Assembly (NCBI GenBank): GCA_905250125.1
Contig: CAJNOL010000970.1
Location: forward strand, 26,208 to 90,207
Direction: 5' to 3'
Length of the DNA stretch: 64,000 nt
Origin: Rotaria sordida
Taxonomy: Eukaryota; Rotifera; Eurotatoria; Philodinida; Philodinidae
Positions 58,301-64,000 of the stretch are shown here, piece after piece. The position numbers and the translations under genes are program-made. Below the pieces are notes generated by a model. That model made no database searches and was not told the origin of the DNA. It was given only the letters and a program-made list of their open reading frames with translations. The first letter of the stretch is position 1, and each line of letters starts with the position of its first letter.

Positions 58301-59096
58301 TGGTTATTATCTTTTTATATCATCAATTAGTTCAATGTGTATGATTATTATATTAACAATTAAATTTTGGCAACTTGTTCTTTCACAAATGTCAATAATA
58401 ACTAATAGATCAATACTCTTTATTAATTGTATTTCAATTGAAATAATTCTTAAATCTTGTTTAGCATCAAGTGAATGATTAAATGCTTGTGTAGCTATTG
58501 AAAGAATGTTTAATGTTATTAAAGGTACGACATTTAATAAAATAAAGAGTAAGATAATAGCTAAACGTATAACTTTTATTATTATTATTTTAATCATACT
58601 TACACATATTCATGATCCATTTCATCGAAAATTGATTAATGATTTGGATGGAGATCAACAACGAATATGGTGTTTATCTCAATATTCATCTACAATAACT
58701 AAATATAATACATTTATTACTCTTTTTCATTTTCTTGTTCCTTTTTCAATCAATTTAATATCTGCTTTTGTAATTATTATAGTAGCAGCTCGTCGTCGTG
58801 TAAGTATAGAATCGAGACAATCATTCATGCAACTTTTTCAATTGAAACTTAAAAAATATAAACAGATTATATTTGCACCTATTATTTTATTAGTATTAAG
58901 TTTACCACGTCTTATTATTTCATTCATATTGGGATGTATGAGATCACCATATTACTCTTGGTTATATTTGATTGGTTATTTTCTCTCCTTTATACCATCA
59001 ATGTTAACATTGTTTGTGTTTATTTTACCATCAAAAATTTACAAAAGTGAATTAAATAGAACAATGCATCGATGGATTCGATCATTTCGTCGATGA
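52332..59096 (+). pseudogene. LDLR-A/EGF/seven-helix receptor with five in-frame stops
   Basis: Exon 1 (52332-53361) starts with a signal peptide; a 2.05 kb intron (53362-55410) follows; then one continuous frame runs to 59096. Order: LDL-receptor class A modules in both exons (CLDWRQICNGKVDCMNGEDE, CDTYWDCLNGIDELNC), then EGF modules (SCGEHGRC...CRCDQGYSGTFC; NPCQHNGFC...CICKEGYQGKRC), then seven hydrophobic helices (about 58190-59070) with NACVAIERM at the end of helix 3, like the rhodopsin-class D/E-R motif. The frame is interrupted by TGA 56727-56729, TAG 56853-56855, TAG 57084-57086, TAA 57777-57779 and TGA 58476-58478, with no shift of frame between them. The last TGA precedes LNACVAIER, where Trp is expected. 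An intact copy would be a ligand-binding surface receptor; this one should be non-functional unless stops are read through. Confidence 0.85.
53362..55410 (+). other. long intron 1 of the receptor pseudogene
   Basis: A GTAAGT donor and TAG acceptor keep the frame (Asn codon split 1+2). At 2 kb it is far longer than usual here. I could not identify a transposon or foldback in it. Open frames at 54134-54472, 54568-54780 and 55118-55312 have no domain and are taken as chance. Confidence 0.55.
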
Positions 59097-59757
59097 TCTT
59101 GATGGGTTTCATGTAACATTCTGTTAGACAAATGTTCTAATTGACTTTGTTTCTATTTCAGTTTTCAACATTATAGACATATATCTTCAACTAGCATTCA
59201 CTATTTTTATTAGTTAATCATACTTTTCAGATCTTTAAAATAAAAATATGAAATAATTGAATAAACTGGATTTTAATTGTTTCATCAAATCATCTCAAAA
59301 TTGTTTTCATTTGAATATAAATCAAAATTGTGATTGTCAATTCTTATGTTTTAATCTTATAACTAAAATACCAAATTACTATATTCTTTAATCAATCGCA
59401 CAAAGAAGATGTCAAGAGAAGATGGAAAAAAAAATACATTAATGTATTCTTGAAAAGACTCAACTATTGAAAAAATATTTTGTTTTGTGATAAGTGAGTA
59501 CATTAGCAAAACATTGAATTTCTCGGTGATATATTTTTTTGGAGAAACTCTCATGATCATGACTATTCGATCACGATCTCGAGAGACTTTTCAGAATAAG
59601 TTACGACCACAATAAAAAAGCTTTTGAAAACCCTTTCTTGAACACTAACAGCATCAATATTGACTATAGTTCATTAACTCTTTGGTAGTGATCATCAACG
59701 CATATATGCGTCCAGAATCTTATCTTCGAGTAAACTAAAGTAGTCATTTATAATGTA
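59097..59757. other. intergenic after receptor pseudogene
   Basis: AT-rich 3' flank. AAATAAAAATATG at about 59238 is a candidate polyadenylation context. No gene recognised. Confidence 0.35.
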
Positions 59758-60612
59758 AAGGGTGTCCCAGAAGTTCTGTTACAATTTTGAGATTCATCGT
59801 TCTCGCGTTCGATAAAGCAAGCTTCTTGAAATTTTGGGAGATTATTGTATATATCAAGTACTACATAATTACAAAGTTTGAGTTCTATAGCTTTTACTAT
59901 GGGTGAGAAATAGTAGCAAGATTGTCATGTACTATTTTTTCAATTTTTCTGATCATTTTGATTATTATTATAAAAAAACTACAAACAATGGAAAAAGAAA
60001 TGTACAATAATAGATATTGATGTTTGCGTCATTGACTAACACTTTGATGAATTACTAATTTTAATCATGCTAATATTTTATTCGTCATTTATGGACATAA
60101 TGAAGCAATGAATCTATTACATATCTTTTTGATGTTGCTTTTTTAATGTTCAAAATCAGTATTCTTGTCATTGTAATTTCTCTTTTAATGCACCTCAAAC
60201 GTTTTTCGATAAACTAAAGATCGGGTAATTGGAAGCACAAATTTTCGATTCAATTCAATCGATTAAAACTTCTTCCACAGCATCAAAAGAGAAATTACAA
60301 TGGCAAGAATACTGATATTGAACATTGAGAAAGCAATATCATAAAGAAATGCAATAAATTTATTGGTTCATTATGTCAATAAATGACGAATAAAATATCA
60401 GCATGATTAAAATTAGTGATTCATCAAGGTGTTAGCCAATGACGCAAACATCGATATCTATTATTGTGTATTTCTTTTTATTTCCATTGTTTGTAGGTTT
60501 TTTTAATAATAATCAAAATGATCAGAAAAATAGTACATGGCAATCTTGTTACTGTTATTGAATGCGAGAACGATGAATTTCAAAACTGTAACAGAACTTC
60601 TGGAGCACCCTT
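59758..60612. mobile_element. foldback element with TA target duplication
   Basis: The ends AAGGGTGTCCCAGAAGTTCTG and CAGAACTTCTGGAGCACCCTT are inverted copies, flanked on both sides by TA (59756-59757, 60613-60614). The arms run almost to the centre (about 400 bases each), pairing through ACAAACAATGGAAA / TTTCCATTGTTTGT, GATGTTTGCGTCATTG / CAATGACGCAAACATC and TTGTAATTTCTCTTTT / AAAAGAGAAATTACAA near the middle, around a loop of roughly 90-100 bases. The TA duplication and the GGGTG(T)CCC-like tip suggest mobilisation by a Tc1/mariner transposase. No coding capacity. Confidence 0.85.
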
Positions 60613-60614
60613 TA

Positions 60615-61266
60615 TACTCCAATATAAATAAAAACGATAAGCTTTTAGGGAATTAGCAACAATGGATATATCGTGTTTCACATTTTAATTCCGTAGGAAT
60701 TGCGCCAACAGCTTTTTTTAATGTTTGAAGACAACTTTTCGATCCCAAAAATGTATTCAGTAGATAGGTACTACTTTAGACTATACATTATTCATCACAA
60801 ATAACTAAAAATCAAAAAAAGTTTTTTTAGGTCATGAAGCTGGAGAATGCCACATAATTCATTCAGTCGAAACCTATTGGAGATATTCCTTTTTTATGGG
60901 TCAGGCCATTTTATTGGACATCCTATAAATAAAATTACGAGTATATTGCTTTTGTAATTTATCTTCATGTTATTCAAACATTCTATATTCGAATTTAATT
61001 TATTTTTCTTTCCATAATTATTAAACAATTTTATTTTTATTTTAAATTAATAAACTTCAGATCTTACTAAGAATTCCATATTTTAAATAATTTCTCTCAA
61101 TAGATGTCGTTCATCACCTTAAATTTATCTTGATGAGGCGAACAATACACAATGCATGGCGACAACGAACAAAGATAATGTCTCACTATGATTCGAATTT
61201 TTATCGGTCAACTCAATTTAATCGATTAAAACAAAACCAAACCTATTCATTTTAAAATCCATCAAA
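60615..61266. other. intergenic before the coiled-coil gene
   Basis: AT-rich spacer. At about 60885-60930 the words TATGGGTCAGGCCATTTTATTGGACATCCTATA look like one end of another mariner-type repeat, without a visible partner. Promoter/5' UTR of the following gene must lie here. Confidence 0.35.
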
Positions 61267-64000
61267 ATGAAAAAAGGTTCTGTATTTGCTGGTAAAAAAG
61301 GTCCTTTAACAACTGGTTATGGTACACCAGTTAATATATCATCAACATCATCTTCATTCTTCGATAATAGCCTTCAACAAATATCACATAATCCAATAGG
61401 ACCTTCAAAAAATTGGCAAGCAACACCAATAAATTCACATCGATTTCCATCTACACATTATTCATCACAACAACCAAATTCAACATCAACTATTCGAACA
61501 CATCCTTTAATTACATCTGTTATTATTACAAATACACCAAATTCAAATATAATTAATCGAGTTAAACCATATACACTTCAAGGTCTTGTTGAAAATCTTA
61601 ATGAAGTAACAATACAAAAAAAAAGCAAAAATTTATTTATAGATGTTTTAATTTTGTTTTGTTTTGTTTTTCTATTTAAAGTTACTTGCTGAACTTGCTA
61701 TTCCACATTCAATGCGTTATGATACAAAATATGGTTTTGAAGATATTCTTACTGTACTTGATGTATATATTTTATCTATGTTCTTTTTTTAAATATGATT
61801 TATTTTGTACATATTTTTTATTTTTAGCATTTAACAAATCCATTACGTTATGAAACTCAACGTTTTCAACCATTTCCACCATTACCACAACCAACAAAAC
61901 CAGGTGGAAAAATTTCTTTAACTGATCGTTGGGCTTATTTAAAACAAGTTTTTCTATTATATCGTCTTTCAACAATTGAACAATTATCACGTATTAAACC
62001 AGAACGTGTTATGTCACATGATCATATAATAATTATGATAGAATTATTAATACAATTAATAACATGTATATTTAAAAGTCAACATGAACAAGAACGTATA
62101 GCAACAAATAATTATTTAAGTGAATTTAAATTATTAATGCGTCAAATGTTTTGGATTGGAAGACATAATCCAGTTGTTATGGAAGAATCTATGTATGAAT
62201 TACGACATCATATCTATGCAAAAGATAATCTTGAAATAGTTGATCGATTACAACATGAAAAAAAAATGAATGAAATGACTATTGAACGAGATCAATTAAA
62301 ACAACAAGTAAAACAAAAAAAAAAAAGAAAGAAGAATAGGAATACATTAGAAGTCAAATCGACCGACTCCATATGTTCAACAGAAAGAATATGTTGAGAT
62401 TGATATTTTCGCAGTTTTATTCGAAGCAACAAAAAGAAATACTCATCTCAAACAGTATCCGATACCTGTACACTAATTTTAAGGTCGATCGAACGTCATA
62501 TCTCAGAGAATATTGGAGTCTTTGACAACGTTTGCTCTACTCATCAAGATCTACCTGCCTTGAAAATTTCGAATTTCTTCGATGAACTGTTCTTCAGAAA
62601 ACCCGAAGAGGAATATCCTTAATGAGATATAGGTCTGATCTATTGGACGATAATGTTAGTGTATTTATCATCCGCTACTAATTGAAATGATCGAAATTTT
62701 GATAATACTTTTAAAAGACTACAAAATATTAAGTCAACAAAAAGATTTTACTACTTGGAAAATTACTAAATATAGCATAATTCAGTGTCTTTTTGATTCG
62801 AAATCAGTATAAAATACTGAATTGATCTATGCGCGATTTCTAGGACTTTTTTTTCGTCGAAAAATTTTCTCGCGATTTTTCTTAGAGAATAAACGAAAAA
62901 TGAATTGCATCAAATTTATAAGGAAACCTTGAAAGTCGTTTTAAGTTATTAGATACCAGATAGCTAGAAAATAAAAGTACACTTTTCAATGTCTGACCTC
63001 TAAGGGGAATCAGGTATAAATTTTTTGGACAAAAAACAAATTTCTTGAAATAGCACATAGATCAACTCAGTTTTTTTTCCTACTGATTCCACGTATCATA
63101 TTAGCTTCCATTCAAATTGAATTTACCAAAAAAAAAAGAAAAAATACAAAATTGCGCGTATGTTTAGCAATTTATTAAGTACGAAAGTTGTTTTTTTTTT
63201 ACTTATGATTTTGTAGCTATTTAAAAAGACTATCAAATGAGTAATACCAGAATTTTCATCATTTCAGTTATATGTTGAAATTAGAAACCTACGTCACCAT
63301 AGGATTTTAGTCATGGTTACACGTGACTGTAACTCGTTTCTCTAATTGAGATATAAGAGTAGACGATAAATATAGAGAATATGTTTACAGTATCAACCAG
63401 TACATCAGATATAGTGATATCTTGTTAAATTAAAAACATGTTATTTTGTTTTGATTAAGTTTTAAAATTCGATCATAAAATCATTTTCATTATAGTTTGA
63501 AGAATTAAAAATGAATCGTAATGAACTTGAAAATGAATGTACAACATTAACAACAACAAATGAGAATGATATTGTTGAATTTACTCGAAAACAAGAAGAA
63601 GCATCAGATGAACAATCAAAATTAATTGAATTAACACAAATTGTTGAACAAAAAGGTATTTTTGAAAAAAAAAATATATAAAACAAAGATGTTTTCTATC
63701 ATTTTTTTCTTGTTCTTATATTATTTAAGAAATGGATAAAAAACATTTAATTGACCGTAATCAATCATTATCCGATAAACTTTTTAATCAACAAACAGAT
63801 GTTGAGTTACAACGTCATGTTCGTTCAAATAATGAACTTAAACAACAACATGAAGTTCTTCTTTCGACATTACTTCTTGAACAACAATTACATATAACAG
63901 CAGCTAATGAACATAAACGACTTGTTAAAGAAGTAAATTAATTGAAAACAAAATTTTTTTTTTTTAGTTAGTAAAAATCTTAGATTTTCATGTTAATTGA
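61267..64000 (+). CDS. coiled-coil protein, weakly NDC80/HEC1-like, reaches window edge
   Basis: Proposed exons 61267-61605, 61682-61762, 61828-62307, 63496-63655, 63730-63932 and 63968-64000 read in one frame (up to 431 residues). The N-terminal ~115 residues are Ser/Thr/Asn-rich and disordered. A helical globular part follows (about residues 115-250) with MSHDHIIIMIELLIQLITCI, then MYELRHHI, then a coiled coil (DRLQHEKKMNEMTIERDQLK onward). The order of unstructured tail, calponin-homology-like fold with a His-rich helix, and long coiled coil, plus spacing, resembles the kinetochore subunit NDC80, which binds microtubules. Identity by eye is low, so this is a tentative call; the alternative is an unrelated coiled-coil protein. 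The TGA at 63998-64000 may be the end, or a GTAAAA donor at 63971 may continue the gene outside. Intron 3 is 1.19 kb. Confidence 0.5.

Noticed and set aside
52332-59096. Stop-codon reassignment or programmed recoding to explain the in-frame stops
   Set aside because: All three stop codons are involved, and intact genes in the same window (RUVBL2, MCTP, XPNPEP3) end normally with TGA, while AP-2 and the hydrolase end with TAA. A changed code would not fit. A-to-I editing cannot easily restore the TAA stops.

Overview
The window reads as AT-rich nuclear DNA of an invertebrate animal. Intact genes are split by many short GT-AG introns (about 50-80 bases), and a few long introns carry repeats. 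Several traits fit a bdelloid rotifer (Rotaria/Adineta type): small introns, a chimeric LDLR-A/EGF/seven-helix receptor of the kind expanded in bdelloids, a possibly bacterial-type esterase, many small foldback elements, and decayed copies lying beside intact genes. The species assignment is an inference, not a proof.

Layout. 1-2000: two foldback elements. 2046-3647 (+): membrane-anchored alpha/beta hydrolase. 4467-6128 (-): UDP-glycosyltransferase pseudogene with three in-frame stops. 6144-12358: gene-free, AT-rich DNA with microsatellites. 12359-15126 (+): AP-2 transcription factor. 16291-21390 (+): RUVBL2/Reptin helicase, with nested foldbacks in one intron and a dead mariner in another. 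22581-24982: a foldback and an LTR pair. 25352-32347 (+): MCTP, a protein with three C2 domains and two transmembrane segments. 33039-33250 (-): solo LTR of the same family. 35638-38465 (-): mitochondrial-type Xaa-Pro aminopeptidase (XPNPEP3). 38857-42570: repeats. 43388-45006 (-): Hsp70 pseudogene. 46809-47488 (-): neuronal calcium sensor. 49068-50984 (+): ankyrin/SOCS-box protein. 52332-59096 (+): LDLR-A/EGF/7TM receptor, broken by five in-frame stops. 59758-60612: near-perfect foldback with TA target duplication. 61267-64000 (+): coiled-coil gene with weak NDC80/HEC1 resemblance, reaching the window edge.

The genes do not form one pathway; this is an ordinary mixed animal locus. For six of the seven intact multi-exon genes that lie wholly inside the window, the exon lengths sum to a whole number of codons with conserved motifs in frame. 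The predicted lengths match the known families: RUVBL2 466 aa, MCTP 954 aa, XPNPEP3 482 aa, NCS 197 aa, AP-2 484 aa. The most unusual signal is the mode of decay. The receptor and the glycosyltransferase each carry several nonsense codons but no frameshift that I could find, whereas the Hsp70 pseudogene has deletions and frameshifts. A second theme is long inverted repeats inside the longest introns of otherwise intact genes.
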